From the NCBI RefSeq assembly GCF_944381005.1, contig NZ_CALWJM010000034.1, forward strand, positions 1-64,000: DNA of 64,000 nt. Reading direction: 5' to 3'. The stretch's first letter is position 1. Every line of letters starts with the position of its first letter. The DNA is from an uncultured Butyricicoccus sp. GTDB taxonomy: Bacteria > Bacillota > Clostridia > Oscillospirales > Butyricicoccaceae. This document shows positions 43,811 through 53,154 of the stretch, piece by piece. A program made the position numbers and the translations under genes. The notes below the pieces were generated by a model. The model was not told the origin of the DNA. It ran no database searches and was given only the letters and a program-made list of their open reading frames with translations.

Positions 43811-45766
43811 ATGGCAAAATACCAGGACGCCGTTCGCGTGCTTTTGGACGAAATCGGCGGCAAAAGCAACATCCAAGCGGTGTCACACTGTATGACCCGT
43901 ATGCGCTTTGTGCTCGTTGACCCCGCCAAGGCCAACGCCAAAGCAATCGAAGCCATCCCCTGTGTCAAGGGCACCTTCACACAGGCCGGTCAGTATCAGG
44001 TCATCATCGGCAACGACGTGGCAGATTTTTATCAGGAGTTTACCGCCTATGCGGGTATTGAGGGCGTGAGCAAGGACGCAGTCAAGAGCGCCGCCAAGAC
44101 CAACCAAAATCCGGCACAGCGCATTATGGGCGCATTGGGCGAGATTTTCGCCCCGATTATCCCGGCTCTTATCTGCGGCGGTCTGATTTTGGGCTTCCGC
44201 AACCTCATCGGTGAGGTTGACTTGCTCAACGGCCGCACCCAGTCGCTTGCCGACGTGTCCCAGTTCTGGAGCGGCATGTATAGTTTCCTGTGGCTCATCG
44301 GTGAAGCTATTTTCCATTTCCTGCCGGTCGGTATCGTGTGGTCTATCACCAAAAAGATGGGCACGACCCAGATTTTAGGTATTGTACTGGGCTTGACGCT
44401 GATTTCTCCCCAGCTGCTCAACGGCTTTTCGGTCGCCACGACCGCCCCGCAAGATATCCCGGTTTGGGATTTCGGCTTCGCACAGGTACAGATGATTGGC
44501 TATCAAGGTCAGGTCATCGCGGCGATTCTAGCCGGATTTGTGCTGGTTTATCTGGAAAAGTTCTTCCAAAAGATTTGCCCCGAAGTCATTCGCATGGTTG
44601 TCGTGCCGTTCTGCGCACTGGTTCCAGCGGTCATCATCGCACACACAATCGTCGGCCCGATTGGCTGGAAAATTGGTGACTTCATCGCAAATATCGTCAA
44701 TATGGGCTTGGCTTCCCCGCTCAAGCTGCTGTTTGCCGGCGTATTCGGCCTGCTCTATGCACCGGTTGTCATGACCGGTCTGCACCACATGACCAACGCC
44801 ATCGACTCCCAGTTGGTCAACACCTACGGCGGTACAAATTTGTGGCCGATGATTGCGCTTTCCAACATCGCGCAAGGCTCGGCAGTTCTGGCAATGACCA
44901 TCCTGCAAAAGCGCAACGAGCGCGCCCAGCAGATTAACATTCCGGCTTGCATCTCGTGCTATCTGGGTGTTACCGAACCGGCGCTGTTCGGTGTCAATAT
45001 GAAATACGGTTTCCCGCTGCTGTGCGGCATGATTGGTTCGGCTTGCGCGGCGATGATTTCGATTGGCACCGGTGTCACCGCCATTTCGATTGGTGTCGGC
45101 GGCCTGCCCGGTATCCTGTCCATCTTCCCCGAATACTGGGGCAGTTTCCTGCTTGCGATGGCGACCGCCATTGTGGTTCCCTTTGTCTTGACCTTTATCG
45201 TGGGCAGCCGCAAGTTGTCGGCTGAGGTGCGCGGCTTGGAGCAGCCCGCACCGGCGGCACCGGCTGCGGCAGCACCCGCACAGCCTTCCACCCCTTCCAC
45301 CCAGCGGCCTACTTCGATTGAATTGAAAGCCATTGCCGACGGCCACACAATCGCGCTGTCCGCCGTGCCCGACGATGTATTTTCTCAGGGCATTATGGGC
45401 GACGGTATGGCATTTGAGCCGACCGGCAACACGATTTACGCACCGGCGGATGCCGAAGTCACCGTTGTGATGGCAGATTCCAAACACGCCTGTGGCTTGC
45501 GGCTGGACGACGGCACCGAACTGTTGATTCACGTCGGTGTGGACACCGTGGACATGCACGGCGACGGCTTTACCCTGCATGTCGCACAGGGTGACCGCGT
45601 ACATACCGGAGATGCCCTTATCACCTTCTCCCCCGACAAAATTGCGGCTGCCGGACACCCCAAGACCACCATTTTGGTTGTCACCGAGCCGGGCGACCAC
45701 AAACTGACCGTTTATACCGACCAGGATGTGCAGCACGGCCAGAGCAAAGCGGCGGTGCTGGACTAA
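43811..45766 (+). CDS. treP: Trehalose-specific PTS permease, EIIBCA fusion
   Basis: The 651-residue protein imports trehalose and phosphorylates it. Domain IIB (about 1-90) has the phospho-Cys in SHCMTRMRFVL. Domain IIC (about 105-470) has around ten transmembrane helices, with GLHHMTNAIDSQLVNTYGGTN typical of sucrose/trehalose permeases (marked by TGLHHMTNAID). A Pro/Ala linker (about 478-500) joins a glucose-type EIIA domain (about 505-650) with the His motif LLIHVGVDTV. No separate EIIA is required. The start has GGAGGAACC. Confidence 0.93.
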   Translation: MAKYQDAVRVLLDEIGGKSNIQAVSHCMTRMRFVLVDPAKANAKAIEAIPCVKGTFTQAGQYQVIIGNDVADFYQEFTAYAGIEGVSKDAVKSAAKTNQNPAQRIMGALGEIFAPIIPALICGGLILGFRNLIGEVDLLNGRTQSLADVSQFWSGMYSFLWLIGEAIFHFLPVGIVWSITKKMGTTQILGIVLGLTLISPQLLNGFSVATTAPQDIPVWDFGFAQVQMIGYQGQVIAAILAGFVLVYLEKFFQKICPEVIRMVVVPFCALVPAVIIAHTIVGPIGWKIGDFIANIVNMGLASPLKLLFAGVFGLLYAPVVMTGLHHMTNAIDSQLVNTYGGTNLWPMIALSNIAQGSAVLAMTILQKRNERAQQINIPACISCYLGVTEPALFGVNMKYGFPLLCGMIGSACAAMISIGTGVTAISIGVGGLPGILSIFPEYWGSFLLAMATAIVVPFVLTFIVGSRKLSAEVRGLEQPAPAAPAAAAPAQPSTPSTQRPTSIELKAIADGHTIALSAVPDDVFSQGIMGDGMAFEPTGNTIYAPADAEVTVVMADSKHACGLRLDDGTELLIHVGVDTVDMHGDGFTLHVAQGDRVHTGDALITFSPDKIAAAGHPKTTILVVTEPGDHKLTVYTDQDVQHGQSKAAVLD

Positions 45767-45784
45767 GACAAGGAGGTTTGCAAG

Positions 45785-47434
45785 ATGAAAGACTTTCGCA
45801 AGAGCGTGATTTATCAGATTTATCCCAAGTCGTTTTATGACACCAACGGCGACGGTCTGGGCGATTTGCCCGGCGTGACCGCCAAACTGGACTATTTGCA
45901 GGCGCTGGGCGTGGATTATATCTGGATGACCCCGTTTTTCGTGTCGCCTCAGCGCGATAACGGCTATGATGTTGCCGATTATTGCCGCATTGACCCGCGT
46001 TTTGGCACGATGGAGGACTTTGAAACGCTGTGCCGCGAGGCCAAGGCACGCGGTATCCGCGTGATGCTGGATATGGTGTTTAACCACACTTCGACCGAAC
46101 ACGAGTGGTTTCAGAAAGCCCTTGCAGGCGACCCGGTTTATGAAGATTTCTACATCTGGAAAGACGGCGACCCGGACACCCCGCCCAACAACTGGCAGAG
46201 CAAGTTTGGCGGCAGCGCATGGGCGTATGTGCCCGAAAAGGGCAAGTGGTACTTGCACCTGTTCGACCGCACACAGGCAGATTTGAATTGGGAAAATCCG
46301 GCGGTGCGGCAGGCAGTACAGCAGGTCATTCGGTTCTGGATGGACAAGGGCGCCAAGGGTTTCCGCTTTGACGTTATCAACCTGATTAGCAAAAGCGCGT
46401 TTGACAGCGACGACCAAGGCGACGGCCGCCGATTCTACACCGACGGGCCGCGGATTCATGAGTACCTGCGCGAGCTGCACGCGGCGACTTTTGGCACCGA
46501 TGCCGAAATTATCACCGTAGGCGAGATGTCCAGCACGACAATGGAGCATTGCTACCGCTACGCGGGCGCCGATACCGGAGAATTGTCCATGGTCTTTTCG
46601 TTCCACCACCTCAAAGTCGATTTTGTCGGAAATGAAAAGTGGGTGCTTGTGCCGTTCGACTTCGGCAAACTCAAAGATATCCTGTTTTCGTGGCAAACCG
46701 GCATGTCCGACCACAACGCATGGAACGCAGTGTTCTGGTGCAACCATGACCAGCCGCGTGTCGTATCGCGCTTTGGTGATGAAGGCGAATACTGGAAGCC
46801 GTCGGCTAAGATGCTGGCAACCGTGGTACACTGTCTGCGCGGCACGCCCTACATCTATCAGGGCGAAGAATTGGGCATGACCAATGCGGGCTTTACCGAC
46901 CTGAGCCAGTACCGCGATGTCGAGAGCCTCAACCACTATGAAATCCTGCGCGCACGCGGACTGCACGAGGACAGCGTATATGATATCCTGCGCGTACACT
47001 CGCGCGACAACAGCCGCACACCGGTACAGTGGGACGGCACGCCCAACGGCGGCTTTACGACCGGTACACCGTGGATTTCGGTCAACCCCAACACCGACCG
47101 CATCAACGCGGCCACACAGGTGGACGACCCCGATTCCATCTTCTCGCACTATCGCAAGCTGATTGCCCTGCGCAAGCAGTACGACGTGATTTCGCACGGT
47201 GATTTCGCGCCGCTCGATGTCGGGCACCCGTTGGTATTGGCGTACACGCGCCAGTTAAACGGCGAACAGCTTGTTGTGGTGAATAATTTCTACCGCACCG
47301 AGACCGATTGGACAAGCCCAGTAGACCTGACCGGCTTTACCTGCCTGCTGTCCAACTATCCCGACGCACAGGTACAGACGCGGCTGCATCTGCGCCCCTA
47401 TGAGTCGTTGGTGCTGTACCGCGCTGCCCAGTAA
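45785..47434 (+). CDS. treA: Alpha,alpha-phosphotrehalase (trehalose-6-phosphate hydrolase)
   Basis: The 549-residue GH13 enzyme splits trehalose 6-phosphate into glucose and glucose 6-phosphate. It has VIYQIYPKSFYDTNGDGLGD, MLDMVFNHTSTEHEWF, the nucleophile segment GFRFDVINLI, the acid/base segment TVGEMSS and NHDQPRVVSRFG. These are GH13 regions I-IV. It starts 18 bases after the PTS gene with AGGAGG. It ends at a strong terminator, giving a two-gene operon under TreR. Confidence 0.95.
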   Translation: MKDFRKSVIYQIYPKSFYDTNGDGLGDLPGVTAKLDYLQALGVDYIWMTPFFVSPQRDNGYDVADYCRIDPRFGTMEDFETLCREAKARGIRVMLDMVFNHTSTEHEWFQKALAGDPVYEDFYIWKDGDPDTPPNNWQSKFGGSAWAYVPEKGKWYLHLFDRTQADLNWENPAVRQAVQQVIRFWMDKGAKGFRFDVINLISKSAFDSDDQGDGRRFYTDGPRIHEYLRELHAATFGTDAEIITVGEMSSTTMEHCYRYAGADTGELSMVFSFHHLKVDFVGNEKWVLVPFDFGKLKDILFSWQTGMSDHNAWNAVFWCNHDQPRVVSRFGDEGEYWKPSAKMLATVVHCLRGTPYIYQGEELGMTNAGFTDLSQYRDVESLNHYEILRARGLHEDSVYDILRVHSRDNSRTPVQWDGTPNGGFTTGTPWISVNPNTDRINAATQVDDPDSIFSHYRKLIALRKQYDVISHGDFAPLDVGHPLVLAYTRQLNGEQLVVVNNFYRTETDWTSPVDLTGFTCLLSNYPDAQVQTRLHLRPYESLVLYRAAQ

Positions 47435-47444
47435 GCATTTTTTA

Positions 47445-47472
47445 CCCCGCCGCTTTTGCGGCGGGGATTTTT
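47445..47472 (+). terminator. treP-treA operon terminator
   Basis: CCCCGCCGC pairs with GCGGCGGGG around TTTT, followed by ATTTTTG. Confidence 0.88.
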
Positions 47473-47724
47473 GTCGTTTGGGGCGCGGCAAATGCGGAAA
47501 TGTGAGGGTTTCGGTCTAAAATTGGGGAAAATGCCAGTTTTGAGGGATAGAGCAGAAAATGCTCACAATCTCACAAAATACCCTGCATAAATACCCGTCA
47601 TTTTGCGGATAGCTTTGCAGGAAAGACCGTCAGAATGGGGCGGAGACGCGGAACTTTGTGCAGAGTGCATAAAGATTGGACTGCAAAAAGGTGAAAGTTG
47701 CCGTCGCCCATTGCTTTGGATTTA

Positions 47725-47733
47725 TGTTATAAT
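47725..47733 (+). promoter_or_regulatory. Extended -10 promoter of ppdK
   Basis: TGTTATAAT contains an extended TG and a perfect TATAAT. No good -35 is seen. Confidence 0.6.
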
Positions 47734-47822
47734 AAACGTGCTGGTGGGAACCAGAAAATTGGACGAAATGACGAATCCACCCGGGATTCCTCGAACACGG
47801 ACGAAACGGAGGCAAAACAGAT

Positions 47823-50453
47823 ATGAAAAAGTATGTATACCTGTTCTCGGAAGGCAACGGCTCCATGCGTGAACTTCTGGGCGGCAAGGGTGCCAATCTG
47901 GCCGAGATGACCGGCTTGGGTATGCCCGTGCCGCAGGGTTTTACCATTACCACAGAAGCATGTACCCGCTACTATGAGGACGGCCGCCAGATTTATCCCG
48001 ATATTCAGGAACAAATCATGGAATATCTGGACAAGCTGGAAAAGATGACCGGGAAGCATCTGGGCGACCCCGAATCCCCCCTGCTGGTTTCGGTTCGTTC
48101 GGGCGCACGCGCTTCCATGCCCGGCATGATGGACACCATCTTGAACCTTGGCATGAACGACGTGATTTGCGAAGCGGTTTCCAAGCTGACAAACAATCCG
48201 CGCTTTGCGCGTGACTCTTACCGCCGTTTCATCCAGATGTTCTCGGATGTCGTAATGGAGCTGCCCAAGCACACCTTTGAACAGTTTATCGACCAGGTTA
48301 AGGCAAAACGCGGCGTGACGCACGACAACGAGCTGGACGAAAACGACATGCTCGAACTGATTAACCTGTTTAAAGACCACTATGAAAAGAACATCGGCGA
48401 GCCGTTCCCGCAGGACCCCAAGAAGCAGCTGATGGAAGCAGTACGCGCCGTATTCCGTTCTTGGGACAACCCCCGCGCCAACACCTACCGCCGTATGAAC
48501 GATATCCCCTACTCTTGGGGCACCGCAGTCAACGTGCAGTCGATGGTATTCGGCAACATGGGCGAGACTTCGGGCACCGGCGTTGCCTTTACTCGTAACC
48601 CGGCAACCGGTGAAAAGAAGCTGTATGGTGAATTTTTGATGAACGCACAGGGCGAGGATGTTGTAGCCGGTATCCGCACCCCGCAGCCGATTTCGGCGCT
48701 GGCGGACACCATGCCCGAAGTTTATCAACAGTTTGTGGATATCTCGCAGCGTCTGGAACAGCACTACGGCGATATGCAGGATATGGAATTTACCATTGAG
48801 AATGGCAAGCTGTACATGCTCCAGACCCGTAACGGCAAGCGTACCGCACAGGCGGCTTTGAAGGTTGCAGTTGATTTGGTAGATGAAGGCATCTGCACCA
48901 AGGAACAGGCAATTTTGAAGGTAGAGCCGCAGCAGCTCGACGCATTGCTGCACCCGACCTTTAATCCGGCTGCACTCAAGGCAGCGACTCCGATTGCAAC
49001 CGGTCTGCCGGCATCGCCCGGTGCAGCGTGCGGCGCGGTCTACTTCACTGCAGAAGAAGCCGTTGCAGCGCACAAGGCAGGCGCAAAGGTTGTTCTGGTG
49101 CGTCAGGAGACTTCGCCCGAAGATATCGACGGCATGGTGTCGGCAGAAGGCGTTATGACCGCCCGCGGCGGCATGACCTCGCACGCGGCCGTTGTTGCCC
49201 GCGGCATGGGCACTTGCTGTGTAGCCGGTGTATCGGGTGTCAAGGTATCCGAGGAGAACAAGACTATTACATTTGCAAACGGTACGGTTATGCACGAGGG
49301 CGACTTTATTTCGCTCGACGGCTCGACCGGTAACGTATATGAAGGACAAATCGAGACGCAGGAAGCCGAACTCACCGGCGATTTCGGCCGGTTCATGGGC
49401 TGGGCGGACGAACTGCGCGTACTCAAGGTGCGCACCAACGGCGACACCCCGCGCGATGCAACGCAGGCGCGCAAGTTCGGTGCCGAAGGCATCGGCCTGT
49501 GCCGTACCGAGCACATGTTCTTTGAAGAAACCCGCATCAAGGCAGTGCGTGAAATGATTGTTGCCCCCGACGAGGCACAGCGCCGTAAGGCACTGGCAAA
49601 GATTCTGCCCATGCAGCGCGGCGACTTTGAAGCCATTTACCGTGCAATGGGCGGTCTGCCGGTCACCATCCGTCTGCTTGACCCGCCGCTGCATGAGTTC
49701 CTGCCGACCGACCCAGAGGACATTGCAGAACTGGCTTCCGAAATGGGCATGGACACCGAAAAGCTGACCAACATCGTTGAGAGCCTGCACGAGTTCAACC
49801 CCATGCTGGGTACTCGTGGCTGCCGTCTGGATGTGCTGTATCCGGAGATTGCCGAGATGCAGACCGAAGCCATTATTTCGGCTGCGATTAACGTCTGGAA
49901 ACAGGACGGCCTGCGCATCACCCCCGAAATCATGGTGCCGCTGGTTGTCGATGTCAAGGAACTGCGTTTTGTAAAGCGTAAGATTAAGGCGGTTGCCGAC
50001 CAGCTTATCGAAGCGGCTGGCATCCCGATGAAATACATGGTTGGTACCATGATTGAAACCCCGCGTGCAGCGGTCACAGCTGGTCAGGTAGCCCAGGAAG
50101 CAGAGTTCTTCTCCTTCGGTACCAACGACCTGACCCAGATGACTTACGGCTTCTCGCGTGACGACGTGGGCAAGATTCTCGACCGTTACTTTGAAGAAAA
50201 GATTCTGGAATCCGACCCGTTTGCCCGTCTTGACCAGGATGGCGTCGGTCAGCTCGTCAAGATGGCAGTTGAGAACGGCCGCAAGACCCGTCCGGATATC
50301 AAGCTGGGTATCTGCGGTGAGCATGGCGGCGACCTGTCCTCGGTTGAGTTCTGCCACAAGATTGGCCTGTCCTATGTATCGTGCTCGCCCTACCGCGTGC
50401 CGATTGCCCGTCTGGCAGCCGCTCAGGCAGCAGTCAAGTACCCCAAGAACTAA
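47823..50453 (+). CDS. ppdK: Pyruvate, phosphate dikinase
   Basis: The 876-residue enzyme interconverts PEP, AMP and PPi with pyruvate, ATP and Pi. In Clostridia it allows PPi-based glycolysis or gluconeogenesis. The ATP-grasp domain begins VYLFSEGNGSMRELLGGKGANLAEM. The swivelling domain carries the catalytic His454 in GGMTSHAAVVARGMG. The TIM barrel contains GLCRTEHMFF and the acid/base Cys831 in GICGEHGGD. Codons look highly biased, which suggests strong expression. The start has GGAGG. It is monocistronic. Confidence 0.97.
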   Translation: MKKYVYLFSEGNGSMRELLGGKGANLAEMTGLGMPVPQGFTITTEACTRYYEDGRQIYPDIQEQIMEYLDKLEKMTGKHLGDPESPLLVSVRSGARASMPGMMDTILNLGMNDVICEAVSKLTNNPRFARDSYRRFIQMFSDVVMELPKHTFEQFIDQVKAKRGVTHDNELDENDMLELINLFKDHYEKNIGEPFPQDPKKQLMEAVRAVFRSWDNPRANTYRRMNDIPYSWGTAVNVQSMVFGNMGETSGTGVAFTRNPATGEKKLYGEFLMNAQGEDVVAGIRTPQPISALADTMPEVYQQFVDISQRLEQHYGDMQDMEFTIENGKLYMLQTRNGKRTAQAALKVAVDLVDEGICTKEQAILKVEPQQLDALLHPTFNPAALKAATPIATGLPASPGAACGAVYFTAEEAVAAHKAGAKVVLVRQETSPEDIDGMVSAEGVMTARGGMTSHAAVVARGMGTCCVAGVSGVKVSEENKTITFANGTVMHEGDFISLDGSTGNVYEGQIETQEAELTGDFGRFMGWADELRVLKVRTNGDTPRDATQARKFGAEGIGLCRTEHMFFEETRIKAVREMIVAPDEAQRRKALAKILPMQRGDFEAIYRAMGGLPVTIRLLDPPLHEFLPTDPEDIAELASEMGMDTEKLTNIVESLHEFNPMLGTRGCRLDVLYPEIAEMQTEAIISAAINVWKQDGLRITPEIMVPLVVDVKELRFVKRKIKAVADQLIEAAGIPMKYMVGTMIETPRAAVTAGQVAQEAEFFSFGTNDLTQMTYGFSRDDVGKILDRYFEEKILESDPFARLDQDGVGQLVKMAVENGRKTRPDIKLGICGEHGGDLSSVEFCHKIGLSYVSCSPYRVPIARLAAAQAAVKYPKN

Positions 50454-50534
50454 ATTTAGCCCGGTTCGAATCGCGCATGTCGGCGAATTTGTTACTTTTT
50501 CTTTCGCCCTCCGTGAATCGTCCAAATATCCCAA

Positions 50535-50569
50535 GGAAAGCGTCGCCCGAATTGCGGGCGGCGCTTTCC
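50535..50569 (+). terminator. Probable ppdK terminator (long stem, weak T-run)
   Basis: GGAAAGCGTCGCCCG pairs with CGGGCGGCGCTTTCC (one wobble) around AATTG. The following bases are not a clean T-run, so it may work as a processing or stabilising stem instead. Confidence 0.6.
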
Positions 50570-50687
50570 GCTGTCTTTGACCGGGTTGGAAAAAAAGTGA
50601 TGTCCCGTCCTCCCTTGCATTTTTCCACAAAATGCTATATGCTAATTTTGTAACCCAAGCATTGAATGAAAAGGATGGAACACACAT

Positions 50688-51503
50688 ATGAAATATGACC
50701 TCATCGCGCTTGACTTGGATGGAACGGCGCTCAATCGACAGCAGACGGTCAGCCCTGCCGTGCGGGAAGCGGTTGGCTGGGCACGGGCGCATGGCGTACA
50801 CGTTGTCGTTTCGACCGGACGCATTTGCAGCGAAGCGGCTGAGTTTGCGTTGATGATGGGTGCAAACGATGAAATGGTGACTTCGGGCGGTGCAACCCTG
50901 TCTCTGGCATCCAAAAATACCTGTACCATGCGCGTTTCGATTGCGTGGGAGGACGGCGTGCGCGCCGCCGCCGTGGTCGAGCGCATCGGCATGACCTCGA
51001 TGATTTACGCCGGAGAGCGGTTGTTGATTACGCCCTATGATGAAATGTTTTTCAGCCAGTATAAGACCAATGAGGGCTTTTTGACCAGTAAACAGGTGGT
51101 GCCGTCGGTTGCCGAGTTTATCGCAACCGAACACCTGCCGGTGGACAAAATCTTTTGCCGCTCCAAAGACCCGTTCATGCTGCAAATGGCGCGCCGACAG
51201 CTTGCCAGCGTGTCGGGGGTAAGCGTGATGAGTTCGGCGGACGACAATATTGAAATCCTGTCACCATTGGCGGATAAGGGGCGCGCCTTGGGCAAGCTGT
51301 GCGAACAGCTTGGCACCACGCTTGACCGCTGCATTGCGATGGGCGACAGCGAAAACGACTTGGAAATGCTGCGGGCAGTGGGGATGCCGGTGGCAATGGG
51401 CAACGCAAACGATGAAGTCAAGTCGATTGCCAAGTATATCACCGCGACCAACGCCGAGGACGGCGTAGCCAAAGCCATTTATCACTTACTGGACGGCGAG
51501 TAA
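50688..51503 (+). CDS. Cof-type HAD-IIB family phosphatase
   Basis: The 271-residue protein has HAD motif I DLDGTALN (about 9-16), motif II VVSTGR, a C2-type cap and motif IV GDSENDLEML, ending with NANDEVKSIAKYITATN. Cof proteins dephosphorylate sugar phosphates, pyridoxal phosphate or FMN-type substrates. The substrate cannot be told from sequence. The start has AAAAGGA. It is followed 37 bases later by a zinc-ribbon membrane protein. Confidence 0.93.
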   Translation: MKYDLIALDLDGTALNRQQTVSPAVREAVGWARAHGVHVVVSTGRICSEAAEFALMMGANDEMVTSGGATLSLASKNTCTMRVSIAWEDGVRAAAVVERIGMTSMIYAGERLLITPYDEMFFSQYKTNEGFLTSKQVVPSVAEFIATEHLPVDKIFCRSKDPFMLQMARRQLASVSGVSVMSSADDNIEILSPLADKGRALGKLCEQLGTTLDRCIAMGDSENDLEMLRAVGMPVAMGNANDEVKSIAKYITATNAEDGVAKAIYHLLDGE

Positions 51504-51540
51504 GCCGCCCAGCCGGGACAATCGAAGGGGGAAATAAGCG

Positions 51541-52287
51541 ATGAAATGCCCGTATTGTAAAATTCATTACATGGATGACGAGCGCAGATGCCCCATGTGT
51601 GACCGCATAAACCCCAATTTTTATTCGGGAAAAGCAAAAAAAGTGCGCCCGACCGGGCAGAGTGAAAAAACATATTCCTCGATTCGCAAGAAGGACACCG
51701 CTGCCCCGCGCCCCGTCAAACAGGAGCAGCCCAGCAAATCCCAGAAGGACAAGAAAAAGAATACGGTTGGGGCGGTAATCGGCGTTGTGATTGCCATGCT
51801 AGGCGTTGTAGCACCGCTTTTGGAGACGGTAGCAGACGATGTGGTATCACAGGTTGCACATTGGTTCCAGCCCGAACCCGTAGAAGAGATTGTCGATGTC
51901 TCGACCGAGACGCCGTTGCAGGAGGATATCCCGCAATCGGCGTATGAGGTGCTGGAAGGCGAATGGTTTTCCTACGACACCACAGATACATACCTGTATC
52001 TCAATCTGACCTTTCAGGAATATGTGTATACACCGGATGCACAGACGGCTTCGGAAACCGGCTTGGTAACGGTCTATGAAAACAGCGTCATAGAACAGGA
52101 TGACGGCTCAGCGCTCTATGTGTACGATGTCACCTTCTACCCGGAGGCAGCCGAGGCGTATACCTTGTGTATTGGCGGTGTACCGGACGAAAATACCCTG
52201 TTTTCCATGCCGTATGATGACCAGGGATATCCGGACACCAACCAGATGACCTTGTGGGAACGCACCAACGGCCAAGGAACGGCATAA
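51541..52287 (+). CDS. Zinc-ribbon, single-pass membrane protein of unknown function
   Basis: The 248-residue protein has an N-terminal CPYC/CPMC zinc ribbon (residues 3-20), a basic linker (about 28-72, rich in Lys and Gln) and one transmembrane helix (about 75-97, TVGAVIGVVIAMLGVVAPLL). An acidic extracytoplasmic domain follows (about 110-248, with YEVLEGEWFSYDTTDTYLYL). The layout (cytoplasmic zinc ribbon, TM, beta-rich outer domain) is common in Clostridia but has no known function. The start has AGGGGG. Confidence 0.7.
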   Translation: MKCPYCKIHYMDDERRCPMCDRINPNFYSGKAKKVRPTGQSEKTYSSIRKKDTAAPRPVKQEQPSKSQKDKKKNTVGAVIGVVIAMLGVVAPLLETVADDVVSQVAHWFQPEPVEEIVDVSTETPLQEDIPQSAYEVLEGEWFSYDTTDTYLYLNLTFQEYVYTPDAQTASETGLVTVYENSVIEQDDGSALYVYDVTFYPEAAEAYTLCIGGVPDENTLFSMPYDDQGYPDTNQMTLWERTNGQGTA

Positions 52288-52307
52288 AGTTGGGCGCAAT
52301 TTCTAAA

Positions 52308-52341
52308 AATAAAAATCCCGCCTTTCGGCGGGATTTTTATT
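52308..52341. terminator. Bidirectional terminator between the zinc-ribbon gene and the ABC permease
   Basis: AATAAAAATCCCGCC pairs with GGCGGGATTTTTATT around TTTC. Confidence 0.9.
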
Positions 52342-53154
52342 TTATTCCAAATTGAGTTTACGCTTTAAAATCCATGCAGTACCTAAGAAGAATGCAACCG
52401 ATTCAATCAAAGAAACGATGATGGTGAACCACATGATACTATGCGTACCTATAATAGGCGTAGACAGTAAGAAGTTGGTAATCCAGTTGGTCATCGCCGG
52501 CGAGTAGCCGATAACGATAAAGAACAGACCACTGATAAACGACAGCGCGGTGGAAGTGGCGATGTACCAGACAAAGCTCATGGCAACGCGGTGACGGTTG
52601 GATAAATGTCCCAGGCACATGGACAGATAGATTTGCAGTATGGCTGATGCGATAGATACAATCGTAGCCAACACCAGTTCGATGCAAATAAGGGAAAAGT
52701 CCATATTCCATGCGGCAAACAGCCGTGATAAGCTTTCAAAGAAGTTGCTCCAGTCGATGCTGAACGAGCCAAGAATAAAGACCGACAGCAGGCCGACAAA
52801 GCCGGATAGGATGGTCATAATGGTCGCGCCCAGCAGCTTGGAGCAGATAAGCTGCCAACTGGGTACGGGCAGCGTGAACATCAGATAGCCCTCACGCCCC
52901 AATAGGCCTTTGAAAAAGCGCTGGATGACGACCAGCAGCGTGACGACTGCCACGGCGACACACAGGCCAAAATACAGCATCATTGCGGTGAGCTGAGACA
53001 GTCCGCTAATTGTGCCGCCTATACCCACCGGGCTGTTGGAACTAATCGACCACATGATAGAGTTAATCAATGCGACCGCTAAAATAGCGCCATAGAGCGG
53101 AATCAGCCCTTTAGACAGCGATTTCATCTCGTATTTCATCAATTTTCCAAACAT
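52342..53154 (-). CDS. ABC-2 type transporter permease
   Basis: The 270-residue protein has about six transmembrane helices (roughly 18-38, 57-80, 105-130, 150-180, 193-214, 232-262) and starts MFGKLMKYEMKSLSKGL, typical of ABC-2 permeases. It forms a transporter with the ATPase encoded upstream, whose stop it overlaps by one base. Substrate unknown; YtrA-controlled systems often respond to cell-wall antibiotics. Confidence 0.85.
   Translation of the reverse strand: MFGKLMKYEMKSLSKGLIPLYGAILAVALINSIMWSISSNSPVGIGGTISGLSQLTAMMLYFGLCVAVAVVTLLVVIQRFFKGLLGREGYLMFTLPVPSWQLICSKLLGATIMTILSGFVGLLSVFILGSFSIDWSNFFESLSRLFAAWNMDFSLICIELVLATIVSIASAILQIYLSMCLGHLSNRHRVAMSFVWYIATSTALSFISGLFFIVIGYSPAMTNWITNFLLSTPIIGTHSIMWFTIIVSLIESVAFFLGTAWILKRKLNLE

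Larger units (their letters stand above)
47435..47822. other. treA-ppdK intergenic region
   Basis: This 388-base gap has the treA terminator, then about 250 bases with no recognisable element, then an extended -10 promoter at 47725 and a leader of about 90 bases. No gene is supported. Confidence 0.6.

Noticed and set aside
44528..47227. An 899-codon open frame antisense to the trehalose genes
   Set aside because: Same reason; the plus strand carries unmistakable PTS and GH13 motifs.
47727..51185. A 1152-codon open frame on the minus strand across ppdK and the HAD gene
   Set aside because: It is antisense to two certain genes; long antisense frames are common in GC-rich, biased codons.
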